A stretch of DNA of 19,139 nt, taken from assembly GCA_013115135.1 (NCBI GenBank), contig JABANP010000756.1:1-19139 (forward strand), given 5' to 3'. The position numbers were made by a program, and so were the translations under genes. This document shows positions 1-8,490 of the stretch, one piece after another; position 1 is the first letter of the stretch, and each line of letters opens with the position of its first letter. This DNA comes from Perkinsus olseni (taxonomy: Eukaryota; Perkinsozoa; Perkinsida; Perkinsidae). A model generated the notes under the pieces. That model worked only from the letters and a program-made list of their open reading frames with translations. It was not told the origin of the DNA and ran no database searches.

Positions 1-345
1 GCCTGGCCAAGACCCGACTTCGCGAGCAGTCAACGACGGCGGCTTGTCGAACCTGGCTTCGATAGACTCTAGTAAACTCTCTAGAGGTAATCGTCGTCGC
101 CAGAGCAGAGTACCGGTACCATCCTGATAGATCTCAAGGCCTAGAAGATGAGCTCCATTCAAGTCAACGGGGTCCTTCGTCTTCAAGCCATTCTGAGAAA
201 GGACGTTTCGAACCTCGGCGACCGACTCCTTGAAGTCGTCAAGTGACGGGTGAGTGAACTTCGACAACACCAACAATAACAACTCCGGTGAAATGGCAAC
301 GGCAACAACGACATTCGCAACGGGAATATTTACTTCGGCAACGTG
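1..345 (-). pseudogene. Retrotransposon pol fragment (C-terminal RT / RNase H linker region), runs off left edge
   Basis: Seen: on the minus strand one frame is open from about 345 to base 1. It contains LLGLEIYQDGTGTLLWRRR followed by an acidic/basic stretch ending in LTAREVGSWPG. Known: a 'lGLr-x-G-tl-W-R' strand followed some 30 residues later by 'LT-R-x-v-SW-G' is typical of the segment between the reverse-transcriptase palm and RNase H in Bel/Pao-like and related LTR retrotransposons. Inference: this is the pol part of the element whose gag starts at 3774. The distance, about 2.1 kb once the MITE is subtracted, suits gag-PR-RT order. The upstream part of the frame (250-345) passes into the CAAC-rich repeat, so the protein is broken there. 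I could not place the RT catalytic YxDD motif. A Ty3-like origin is the alternative; the retroelement class is less certain than its being pol. Confidence 0.5.
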
Positions 346-720
346 ACATTTAGAAACGCGTTGTTCTACAACATGGCATTCTTTTTCAACTGACCCGCGA
401 ACTTCATCAACGCATGCATTAGCTTTTGCAACAGTTGTTGAACTTCACTAGGGTCAAATAAACACATAGGTACTTCGACAACAGGGCGACGAATCCAACA
501 CACTTGCGTAGCAAACTCGTTAACACCTGCAACAAGCGTATTTGACGAACTTACATAACATATGACTTTTGTAGACGTTGGAATTTGGGCAACATGGAGG
601 ACTTTATCAACTTCTGTACTTTGGCAACACACGTACTTTGTCAACACCTCTACTTTTGCAACACCTTCACTTTTTTTCAGCTTAGTGTTAACGAGCACTT
701 GCGGTGTGATGAGTTCGAAC
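250..720. repeat. CAAC-box degenerate minisatellite
   Basis: The 11-mer ACTTYRNCAAC recurs at 258, 332, 401, 472, 601, 618, 635 and 652, with weaker copies near 312, 381 and 422. The last four are spaced exactly 17 bp apart; others are 21 or about 70 bp apart. On the minus strand each copy reads V-[ADV]-[EK]-V, and the reading frame shifts between copies. A 17-bp period is not a multiple of three, so this is more likely a DNA repeat inside a dead pol gene than a functional protein repeat. A 110-codon minus-strand frame (366-698) is open through part of it; I do not regard it as a gene. Confidence 0.55.
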
Positions 721-894
721 TATCTCGTAGGTTTCTCCAACTAGCAGAACAATGTTAGTCCGACATCGAGCACCATCTTGAAGACACTGTCTTCCTCACT
801 ATCTGCATCTCACCTCCAACTGGTATCACAGTGATACTGTCACTAGTCTAGTAGCGAGTCGCACAGCCAATTTATCCGGTAAGGGTAGAGTCTA

Positions 895-1361
895 AAGGGT
901 GTTTCAAAACCTCGTGAGCACTTTGAGTAAACAGAAGTCAGTGCCGCGTGAGAGTTAGGGATTAAAATTTTGGGGAAATCTTCCCAGCATCCTCGTCCAT
1001 CGGCGTGCCAAATCTCATCGGATTATGTGGAGCGTGCCATAAGGAATACCCGTTCAACACGCTTTCGGAGGAGGTTGGCTCAGACGACTTCCCATTCACC
1101 CAGGGCCGAAATGCCCATGTCGGGGCCGAGAACATTTTGCAACTCAGCGTGAATCGCGAATCGAAAGTCGTCTGAGCCAGCATCCTTCGTGAGCGCGTTA
1201 GACGTTCATATCTGTGAACACGTGGCGCCTAATTCGATGAGACCTGGCATGCCGATTGATGGGGACGCTGGCCCTAATCACCGAAAATTTTAACCCCAAA
1301 CCCTCACGCGGCACTGACTTCTGTGAACTCAAAGATGCTCACGAGGTTTTGAAACACCCTT
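895..1361. mobile_element. Foldback MITE with TA target-site duplication
   Basis: The sequence from 895 to about 1106 and the reverse complement of 1150-1361 align along nearly their whole length around a centre at 1128. The outer ends begin AAGGGTGTTTCAAAACC and stay very similar for some 55 bp. The inner arms hold a perfect 14-bp pair, GGCTCAGACGACTT at 1077-1090 and its complement at 1165-1178. A TA dinucleotide flanks both ends (893-894 and 1362-1363). Known: a TA duplication with terminal inverted repeats is the hallmark of Tc1/mariner-type non-autonomous elements. No transposase frame is present; the element is essentially one long imperfect hairpin inserted into the retrotransposon remains. 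Confidence 0.75.
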
Positions 1362-1654
1362 TACTGTGAAGTACGCAATAAGCTGTGGAGAAATAGATTC
1401 AGGACTGCTAGTGCTGCTGTAGAACTTCTTCATATCACGGCGTAACGGATTATCAGTGCAGTTCAACCTGAGAAACAAACGCCTATTCCATAACGAAATA
1501 CTACTACAGCGACGCACTTGTAGTTTTCGGGCTCTGGGAGACACCTTGGAAGACTGCGGGAGTAGACGAAACTTGAGCGGGATCATAATAAATTTTCAAT
1601 TAAACCTGAAGAGTAAATATGTAGTTGATACCGCTTGAAAACCCTCACCATTCA

Positions 1655-1905
1655 TCACAAATGTGCATTCACTCCAGTCGGCAAGTCGTGATCATCAATG
1701 GAAGGCGGTGAGGATGACGACGAGGGTTCCAGTGGGCTCGATGGTGTAGTCGCAGAGGATCCTCGTGATGGAAGACCCTTAGTGTCAGTATACTGCTTCT
1801 TCAAAGTTGGCCCCCACTTTCCCGGCCTCCCACGCTTTCGCTTGTGGCCATCTGAGATCACAGTTTTCAGCGCCTCACCATCTGCTGTTGGAGGATGATC
1901 CTCCG
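1655..1905 (-). pseudogene. Broken minus-strand coding remnant with AT-hook-like motif
   Basis: The minus strand is open for about 80 codons and contains KRKRGRPGKW, which has the RGRP core of an AT-hook or similar basic patch. A run of Ser/Pro/Asp residues follows. Upstream (about 1905-2040) another frame reads an acidic Gly/Glu/Asp-rich stretch, separated from this one by a frameshift near 1900 where two overlapping palindromes lie. Inference: this is a disordered linker of the decayed retrotransposon polyprotein or of an older host gene. Function unknown. Confidence 0.3.
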
Positions 1906-2205
1906 AGGATCAAGTAAGCGGCTTCGTTGAGGGTACTCGGCACCGTCAAGGTTGCCCGCCTCGGTCCCACCTTCATGACCGACGTCCTCGACGCCATGAG
2001 CCTGAACGGAGACATCCTGTTGGCAGCAGGTTGTAGCTAAATTTCAGCTGCTGGAATCTCCACCTACTCCAGAAGCGTTGCCGGTTTCTTCCTCACATTC
2101 GGCTACGTCAGACTCCTTGCTACTCTCCTAGCGAGATACGCCTCCCGACAGAGTGCATTTATGCAGTAAAGCTTCCACCACGTGTATATGGTTGCAGGAG
2201 TCGTG

Positions 2206-2394
2206 GTCACCAGTGGTGACTCACCACTCACTGGTCCATGTTGAGGCCGTGAGCTGAATGCTTGCCACAGCCTGTGGCAAGCCACAGCCCCACGCTTGTG
2301 GCCCGCAAGTGCGAAACTTCGGAGGAGTTGGGGTATCACAAGCGCCAGTAAATGTCCGTGAGCCTCACGGCGTGAGGTCTCGAAAAAGCTTTTT
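2206..2394. repeat. Cluster of perfect short inverted repeats
   Basis: Within 190 bp lie GTCACCA-g-TGGTGAC (2206-2220), the overlapping AGTGGTGA-c-TCACCACT (2212-2228), an 11-bp-arm palindrome with arm GCTTGCCACAG and centre c (2260-2282), CCGTGAG-c-CTCACGG (2356-2370) and AAAAAGCTTTTT (2383-2394). Apart from the last, each has a single unpaired central base. No gene is convincing in 2040-2940; the minus strand has broken frames, probably from the retrotransposon. Confidence 0.7.
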
Positions 2395-2939
2395 GGATGA
2401 ACTCGCTCATAGGGAGTAGTACTCCCGCCGTCGCTGGCAGTAATCTCGGAGTACCACTTGCGACGGCTTGTATGATAGGCCCGGCGCTGTATGGCAACTA
2501 AGTTCGTTGAGCAGGGACGCAGGAATGGTTTGCACCTCCGTCTGAGGCTCAGAAGCTGTCACCCAAACTCCTAAAAGCAGCTTCTGAGAAACTCTCAGTG
2601 AATGCCGAAATGGAAACACCGGGTAAAACTTACCGTAAAAGACAACGTTCCTACGTGAACGTGGTCGAGCAACACCACTGTTGATAATGTACTGGCAGAA
2701 AAAGCCACGTCGAGCAATAGAAACAACACCCGAAAGAAGCAACAACTGTTAGAAAGAATTGGGCGTTGAGTATGTAAAGGACCAAAAAGCAACCGACCGA
2801 ACAACAACCAACGCCTTGGAAAACCAACGGTGTTGTACGCGTCGAGTGTTGTTGAACATAGCCATACAAATGCAACGCTCCGTTTGAAAAGCACGCCCTG
2901 TTGGCGAACACACAGCCCAAAAATAGACGGCCGTTGCCA

Positions 2940-3774
2940 ATGTACATTTACCCGCGGAAGTGACCCTTCTCGTTGCACTCCCAACAGACCACATCCGTTT
3001 TAGCTGCCTTGCCCGGTATACCCTGCCTCTCTTGAAATACTTTTGCCCTTACCAGTAAACCTAGGCGCACCCTTCTTGCCTTTACCAACATTCAGCCCCT
3101 CACTTTGCTCGGCACGCACGCGCATAGCTGCGGCGGCAAACCCGGCGCCCTTCGCCCCCTCGAAGCGTGCAGCCTTAAAATGGTCCTTAGCAAGAACGAC
3201 GAGAGATTCCAGGGGAACCGCAGCATCCTCGTACTTAGCCAGGACCAAGCCCTTCGCAGTTCCTTGAGGAAGACCCCACACAAACTGACTGCGGAGAACT
3301 GCACTCTTCGCATCTTGCCCTAAACGAGGGTGGCTTATGTCCGAAAGAACCCTAAGATTGGCAACATAGCCATCAATGGGCTCCATCTCACCCAACTTTC
3401 TCGAGCAAAATGCCGCCCATGCAGTAAGGCTATCTAGGCCAAAGGCCAGCCTCAACTCAGCCACCAACAAGTCGAAATCATCTTGCTTTGCTTGGGGAAG
3501 CGAGTACGCTACCACTGCTGCTCTGCCCTTGAGAGCCGACTTGAGGATACCGGCAGCTTTTGCTACAAACCTATCTCTCTCGGAGAGAGAGATAGTCCGC
3601 CTGAGGAGCCGCCGCTCCAGGACGGATGAGACCTCTCAGCTGAAGGAAAGTGTCAAACTTCTTCAGGAAGAGCTCAATGCCAGCATTAACGTCTGTGGAG
3701 ACATCCCCTTCTCCAGAGAAGCGCGGGCATAAAGATGACATCTTCTTATGATCATCTTCACCTTCGGTAGACAT
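2940..3774 (-). pseudogene. gag: Retrotransposon gag with CCHC zinc knuckle, frameshifted
   Basis: Starts at ATG 3774-3772 and runs leftward. Seen: three successive minus-strand frames join into one gag-like protein. The first, about 67 codons, ends at 3571. The second, about 170 codons with a helical Leu/Ala-rich capsid-like region and a basic Gly/Lys tail, ends at 3000. The third carries CWECNEKGHFRG at 2945-2986, giving C1, C4 and H9 of a CCHC knuckle. The expected last cysteine falls one frame away because of an extra base in a CGCGGG run (2951-2956). Breaks lie in the CT/GA run at 3571-3595, near 3011-3030, and at the knuckle; all three move the frame in the same direction. Known: Gag packages the RNA, and the knuckle binds nucleic acid. 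Inference: a dead copy. Confidence 0.7.
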
Positions 3775-3775
3775 G

Positions 3776-3801
3776 GGGCTCTTCTCGGTTCTAGTACCAG
3801 A
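3776..3801 (-). other. Probable primer-binding site of the retrotransposon
   Basis: On the minus strand, the leader just before the gag ATG reads TGGTACTAGAACCGAG, directly after a CTACTACAACA end. A TGGTA-x-x-AGA-x-C start immediately downstream of a ...CA LTR end is what a tRNA-primed (initiator Met-like) site looks like. The match to a real tRNA 3' end was not tested. Confidence 0.45.
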
Positions 3802-4043
3802 TGTTGTAGTAGTTCGTTAATATGTAGCCCCACTAGGACGAACACCACGACTGATGGGTGGTAAGAAAGCTTCTTATTGTATTATCCGCTATAGCGTAAC
3901 AGACTAGCTATTCAAGTAAAGAGTAAGAACAACGCATCTATCAATACTCAACTATTACTTGCTATAGTGACAACAATAACACTAATATCTCCTTCTATAA
4001 CAGTTACCTCGTGATTCTTCAGCATTTTACATTAGCTGTAGCA
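3802..4043 (-). mobile_element. Putative 5' LTR, outer boundary unresolved
   Basis: On the plus strand the sequence starts TGTTGTAGTAG right next to the primer-binding site, as the edge of a TG...CA LTR should. The far edge is not defined because the partner LTR lies outside the window; a CA at 4042-4043, just before the 49-bp palindrome, is one candidate. The stretch is AT-rich compared with its neighbours and contains no gene. Confidence 0.3.
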
Positions 4044-4044
4044 C

Positions 4045-4093
4045 GCATGTACAAGATAGATTGGTGCATTGCACCAATCTATCTTGTACATGC
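4045..4093. repeat. Perfect 49-bp palindrome (24-bp arms, 1-nt centre)
   Basis: The left arm begins GCATGTACAAGATAGATTGG and ends at 4068. The single central T is at 4069, and the right arm 4070-4093 is the exact reverse complement with no mismatch. It would form a very stable cruciform or RNA hairpin. It sits at the outer side of the putative LTR. No gene covers it. Confidence 0.95.
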
Positions 4094-4099
4094 ACCAGG

Positions 4100-5560
4100 T
4101 GCAATACCTTTTGTTGATCCCTTTGTCATTATCACTACCACAAGCGACATCACCAAGGTGTTGGGTTGACTATGAGAGCGACCAGTAGCAACAGTAGTGC
4201 TACTGGCTTCTTTGCTCGACTTGAACGTTATATCGGATTCCGATCCTAGAATTAGTCCGGCTGTTACGGACGTATTTCTACTCTGTGACAGCTCGAGGCA
4301 AAAGTTCTCTCTCAGATAAGCATACAACGTTTTGATTTGCAGGTTTTGCCGAAACTAGCAGAGGTCTCGCGGATTAGACCAGTTTTCAACGTAGCAACCT
4401 CAAGCTCAGAGAACCAGTGAAAGCGTAGAATATCCGAGGGCAGACTTCTAGTTGAAGCTTGGCGCAGACCCTTCACAGTCTTTGTGAGCCGAGTAATCGC
4501 TCAATATCGATCCGTGCAGGAAACGCTGATGAGCACGTTGACGGGGGTATAACTAACCCGATTCCGACTTTAGGCTCACACTCAAGCTGCATAGTACAAC
4601 ACATGCGAGGACACATAATCCTCACAACCTTAGCACACCAAGATCCTTACGAAACTGTTTCAGTGGGGGAACGCTCGATGCCAATTTTGATGCAAAACCT
4701 TGATTTGATACTTCTAAGAGATACGAACCGAGCTCCAGCCATCGCCTGCGAGTCGCAGGCTTCGACAGGACGTTGGTACAGCAATCGAGCGAATTAATAT
4801 TTTCTGGACGGTTATGCACTGTGACTGAGTACAGTGTGGCTATTCGAGACATAGCAAGAAAAGCTGGAGTCCAGCTGCTGGACTCGAGAGGAGTTCACTG
4901 ATAATGAGAATCTGTACTGTGAGCTAGCTTAGCGGAAGTTCTAGCCAAGAACGCATACTCATGCACGAAGGTGCGAGGCAAATAATCAGGTCAGACGGCG
5001 TCTGACAGACGGTTATCTGAGATAAATTATGCACACTAGCAGTAAAAGTAAGTGCAGCGATGATTGTCTAACAGCTGAGTAGTGTTGAACAAGGCTATAG
5101 TTGTTACATAGCGTAAACTATAGTCGTCACTACAGTGCAGCTATTTTCATGTTGTCTCCACATTGCTTCCCGCTGCTCTATCGGTAGGTGCCTCGGCATC
5201 TACTCGTCGAAACAGTAGCTACTGAAATCGAGCTGCCTATCACCGATAAGTTATCACCTTTCATTCCCTGCACCGAGCCAAGGGCATATTACTCGAATAG
5301 CCCGTCACAGGCTCGCTATGGTATGGCTCGTGTATGGTAACCTCGTCCAGCTTCTGCGGCAAGTGACGCCTAGCTGATGCGTGCGAAGCTAGCAATATTC
5401 AGAAAGGCAAAAGAGCACAACCTTGGATAGCTTCTTTCTCTGGCAAGCACGCGCCTTTGCCCACGAGCGTTATGTCGTACCGTATCGAACACCATTCAGG
5501 TTCACTGTTATCGACATTTGCAGTGCAGCGTTGCACTACGGTGCACAATAGCAACAGCTG
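4100..5560. other. No gene recognised; inverted-repeat-rich spacer
   Basis: No frame here has convincing protein character. Perfect inverted repeats seen: CCAGTAGCA (4182-4190) with its complement at 4198-4206; GCCTGCGA-g-TCGCAGGC (4744-4760); GAGTCCAG-ctg-CTGGACTC (4867-4885); GTCAGACG-g-CGTCTGAC (4990-5006); an 8-bp pair at 5095-5102 and 5116-5123; and CAGTAGCTACTG (5213-5224). Confidence 0.5.
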
Positions 5561-5775
5561 TGTACTCTGCTATGAGTTACTCGCGTGCATCATATTCGTT
5601 CTCCATCACGCTAGAAATCTAGCTATAATTTCCCCCTCTTTCCCCTCTCTGCAACCGAGGCTGGTCGTCGCGTGGGCCCAAGCTCAAATGACCACGCTGT
5701 GCTGATCTATAGTGCTGGCCACCATTCCCAGCTTCACTGCAACCTGTTCAGGTTCTTGGCCCTGATTACTCATAT

Positions 5776-5820
5776 TGTGACACCGCTGCGTGGCTCAGCT
5801 GTGAAGCTAGCGTGACGAGG
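5776..5820 (+). promoter_or_regulatory. 45-bp conserved hairpin motif, copy 1
   Basis: Starts TGTGACACCGCTGCGTGG and ends TGACGAGG. It contains AGCT-gtga-AGCT, a short stem closed by a GNRA-type loop. Related copies lie at 7759-7803 and 8434-8478, with loops GTAA and GAAA. Position: about 300 bp before the start of the first secreted-protein gene. Role unknown; could be a structured 5' RNA or a DNA site. Confidence 0.5.
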
Positions 5821-6114
5821 ACTCTGTCGCTACACAGTGGTGTTGCAATTAACAGCTATTATTGATCTTGTTGTGGCCATTTTTCTCTAGCTTTATGCCC
5901 TGCCCGCTGAATGCCTGGTCGTGTACTCAGATTACTCCGACACCCACCTAGCAGATTGTAGACTGTAGGGCTTCACTGCCTTCTACAACCAACACTTTGC
6001 CTCTTGAGCTTTAGTGGCTGAGGCTATTACCTAAATATTAGTCCTTTGATTAACAATCATCATAAGAGTCTTTTTGCGGTGTCAGTTCTACCTGATATTT
6101 TCAGTATCTCCTCT

Positions 6115-6432
6115 ATGACCCTGTCCCTCCGTGGTTTCGGATCTGTGGTATATGGTGTACTCACCTACACGGTGCTCTCAATGCTGGCTTCTGGCAGCGA
6201 TGCCATGCCCAGTCGTGACGAACACAGTGCGAAAATCTCAAGTAGAGTGGATGTATGCCAGGACCCTGTTTACAAGGACTACAACACTTGTTGCCACGAC
6301 GATGATGTTCACGGTGTATGTTATTATTGTGGGAGAGTATACGATAGCATCGAGGTCTATGGTGACTGTTGCTATAACGGCCCCGACAAAATCCCTGAGA
6401 TAAGGACGTTTTGCGAAACTGTGTACAACTAG
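6115..6432 (+). CDS. Small secreted eight-cysteine protein, copy 1
   Basis: A 105-codon single-exon gene. I start it at ATG 6115 because the second copy has its ATG at the same homologous place; an open extension to 6046 has no ATG at its head. Residues 1-30 (MTLSLRGFGSVVYG then a hydrophobic run to LASGSDA) look like a cleavable signal peptide, so the product is probably exported. The mature part has eight cysteines spaced C-x10-CC-x8-C-x2-C-x12-CC-x13-C, with a conserved CQDPVYKDYNTCC core and acidic residues after it, which suggests a disulfide-knotted peptide of about 75 residues. I do not recognise the family. It is the best preserved member, with unit 2, of a five-copy array. A hairpin and GCCGACATTGGTC lie about 160 nt after the stop. 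Possible roles (inference): effector, defence peptide or surface ligand; nothing in the sequence decides. Confidence 0.75.
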   Translation: MTLSLRGFGSVVYGVLTYTVLSMLASGSDAMPSRDEHSAKISSRVDVCQDPVYKDYNTCCHDDDVHGVCYYCGRVYDSIEVYGDCCYNGPDKIPEIRTFCETVYN

Positions 6433-6589
6433 ACGATGCGACGCATAACAGACTCACCACCATTCAGCCTAGGCCAGTCCCCCCCTATTGTGGATGGGAT
6501 ATTTTGTGTAGTGTCGGGTCTACTCTGAGTATACTTTTCAACCATCGGAATTTTTTCTTCGGATGATCCCTCAAGGACATCGGCTGTGA

Positions 6590-6617
6590 GGCCCATCGGT
6601 GATGGCCGACATTGGTC
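6590..6617 (+). promoter_or_regulatory. Conserved 3'-flank hairpin plus GCCGACATTGGTC, copy 1
   Basis: GGCCCATC-ggt-GATGGCC forms a seven-pair stem with one bulged C, followed at once by GACATTGGTC. Equivalent sites occur 158-185 nt after the gene stops in units 1-3 and again in decayed unit 5. Probably a 3'-UTR element (processing or stability), by inference. Confidence 0.45.
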
Positions 6618-7246
6618 AAACTTTTCTCGGCTCATACTGTGCCTTTCTTTTTCCACTCAACTTAGTATTATTCTCGTAGAAAACTCAGGCTTAACGCTGT
6701 CATGGTATTCTGTAACTGGGTCCGGCTCTCTTGGAGAGCTTTTCGGTACCCACGATCGGAGTTACCCTTACTGGATGTCTTTATGGCCATGAGTTTAGTC
6801 AAGGGAGGTGCAGCCTACGAAGCCATGCTGCGGCTCGCACACGGTCGTCGCGTGCGTGTCCGAGTGCGGCATATGAAACTCGGGCCCTATCGTCGCAGTG
6901 CTTGGGGAATCACAAGGCGAGGCCGGAGGATCAAAGCAAGGGTAGCCTCTCACCGTGGGAGGTTTACGCATCTAACGGCAGGGCTCCCTCAACCCGCTCG
7001 TGCCAGCTGAGCTGGCCACCAAGTTGACAAATATGGAGGACATTTGAGATTGGGAGAGCGCCACGTGAGAACTCTGTCGAAGATGACTTGATTCTCGTGC
7101 GGTGCAGCGCCAATAAACATGGGCCCTCGGGGAGGAGAAGCATTATTTGTATTCGGATATACCTAACGCCCATACGAGTTGTATGATACAACAGATGCGT
7201 GCTTGATGCTTCCCTTTGGGGTCTGAGAGACAGTCTGTATTCGTTC

Positions 7247-7325
7247 CTTAGACAGCTGCCAGCTGCCGCTGTCTAAGACAACGGCACAGTCGCCTTGCCT
7301 GTCTAGGCAGCCTAGCCTTAGACAG
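7247..7325. repeat. Two adjacent hairpins built from TTAGACAG / CTGTCTAA
   Basis: The first is CTTAGACAGC (7247-7256), an 11-nt loop, and GCTGTCTAAG (7268-7277). The second is CCTGTCTAGG (7298-7307) with CCTTAGACAG (7316-7325), one bulge. The same octamer therefore alternates in direct and inverted orientation four times within 80 bp. Confidence 0.7.
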
Positions 7326-7629
7326 CCTGTCTACTTGCTGCTAGTCTTACGAGGCCCCTTCTCATTCGCGAGGTCGTGCTGCGAGTCGTGTAAGCTTACT
7401 CATGAGTGGGTGGGCTTTCAAGTATTTCTGCCTCGATACTTCCTTAAGTGTGATAATGCTGAGGGCTGAGGACGGTATCCTCAGAGTGTTCGCTATAGTT
7501 GCGCTGTTTTGCCATCAGCTATGCAGCATAGCCTATGCTGCCTACACAGTCGTTCGCACACTCAAGGCTTTCTTGGCGCCTCCCTTCACTCTTGTGTCAA
7601 AGTAAACTGGGGAACGTTACACACGCCAG

Positions 7630-7815
7630 GGGGGCTCTAGCCTTCGTTGCCCCATCCTGTCCCCGTAGAAACGTACGCCGATAGTTGGGCTCCTGCAGTC
7701 GTTTCTCCGTCCACAGTTACTGTGGCACAGTATTCGTAGTGCCTTGGCGATGTAGTCATGTGACACCGCTGCGTGGGTCAGCTGTAAAGCTAGCATGACG
7801 AGGGCGGGTTCTCTA
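7630..7815 (+). repeat. Upstream repeat, copy a (carries a palindrome insertion)
   Basis: Aligns with 8310-8490. Shared blocks are gccttcgttgyc, a tacgccgatagt block, agtgccttggcg / agtgctttggcg and the 45-bp hairpin motif. Copy a has about 27 extra bases (about 7707-7733) between TTTCTC and GTAGTGCC. They consist mainly of CCACAGT-t-ACTGTGG overlapping TACTGTG-g-CACAGTA. Confidence 0.65.
7759..7803 (+). promoter_or_regulatory. 45-bp conserved hairpin motif, copy 2a
   Basis: Starts TGTGACACCGCTGCGTGG. The stem AGCT / AGCT at 7780-7783 and 7788-7791 closes a GTAA loop (GNRA). Same context as the other two copies. Confidence 0.5.
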
Positions 7816-8309
7816 CATGACAGCGCCGCAGCTCGTAATTGTTATTGAACCTCTCGTGTCCATCGCTCCCTAGCTTCATGTTATGCATGCCAGCGTCTTT
7901 TAAGGACGCTTATCTTTCCCGGAATATTGAAGACTCGGTTCTAACATCGTAGGAGCACTATATCAAGTCTAACTTCAAGATGGGCATCGAATACTCCCTT
8001 GTGTATTGGAAGTTTGCTCTTGCGGAGGGGTAAGAATCTGCAGGCACTTGCCCGTGTCCTGGCTCTCACAGTTTGATGCGACCGCGGGCCCCGCATGCAT
8101 CATTTTCGTTCTTTATCACGCTAGAGATCTACCTACCGGGTTCCCCTCCATTCTCCCACTCCCGAATCGGGTCTGGTAACCTCGCGAGTCCGATCTCAAA
8201 TGACCACATTGTGCTTAGCTATGGTAGAGGCGAGTACTTCCAGCTTCACCCAATTAAATTCTCTAGACGAATGTGGCCTGCGAAACCATGGTGAATACGT
8301 CGCGAAGAC

Positions 8310-8490
8310 GCCAGCGAGCTCTACATAGCCTTCGTTGTCCTCTTCCTGTCGCCGTGAAAATATACGCCGATAGTAGGACTGCTTCAGCCATTTCTCATAG
8401 TGCTTTGGCGAAGCAGGCTTGACACTGCTGCCGTGTGACACCGCTGGGCGGCTTAGCTGAAAGGCTAACGTGACGAGCGCCTTGTCTCTA
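8310..8490 (+). repeat. Upstream repeat, copy b
   Basis: Homologue of 7630-7815, but without the palindromic insertion. It ends in the third 45-bp hairpin motif (see 8434-8478). Confidence 0.65.
8434..8478 (+). promoter_or_regulatory. 45-bp conserved hairpin motif, copy 2b
   Basis: Starts TGTGACACCGCTG. Here the stem is TTAGCT-gaaa-GGCTAA (8453-8468), six pairs including one G-T, closed by a GAAA loop. Relative to copies 1 and 2a, a C/A mismatch has become T-A and the loop stays GNRA. The downstream end reads GTGACGAGC. Confidence 0.5.

Larger units (their letters stand above)
5560..6800 (+). repeat. Array unit 1 (duplicated flank, cysteine-rich gene and 3' region)
   Basis: The sequence before the gene is recognisably the same as that before the second copy. 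Examples are the cgttct...atcacgctaga stretch at about 5597 versus about 8107, CTCAAATGACCAC at about 5684 versus about 8197, and TTTAGTGGCTGAGGCTATT at about 6010 versus about 8950. The 3' flanks also align for about 350 bp, up to the ctctcttggagagct segment. Gene starts in units 1 and 2 are 2977 bp apart. Confidence 0.7.
6800..8090. other. No gene recognised between units 1 and 2
   Basis: The 6800-7030 part is locally Arg-codon rich in one plus frame, but its homologue in unit 3 is not open, so I do not call a gene. Other content is the TTAGACAG hairpin pair (7247-7325), palindrome chains at 7518-7541 and 7711-7732, and the first copy of the upstream repeat (7630-7815). A plus frame at 7402-7605 encodes a hydrophobic stretch but contains several palindromes and is probably chance. 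Confidence 0.45.

Noticed and set aside
540..640. Possible reverse-transcriptase YxDD box on the minus strand (CYVSSSNTLVAG)
   Set aside because: The two catalytic aspartates are absent and the frame is repeat-derived; the resemblance is too weak to call.
5794..5825. Possible hammerhead ribozyme, from a TGACGAG core-like string
   Set aside because: The first core base is wrong (G or A instead of C), and no GAAA core strand follows at a plausible distance in any of the three copies.
6702..7010. Arg-rich plus-strand frame after unit 1 gene
   Set aside because: The corresponding flank of unit 3 (about 11690-11850) is homologous DNA with no matching open frame.
7402..7605. 67-codon plus-strand frame with a hydrophobic segment
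   Set aside because: The hydrophobic part is mostly encoded by overlapping palindromes (7466-7484, 7518-7541); no paralogue supports it.
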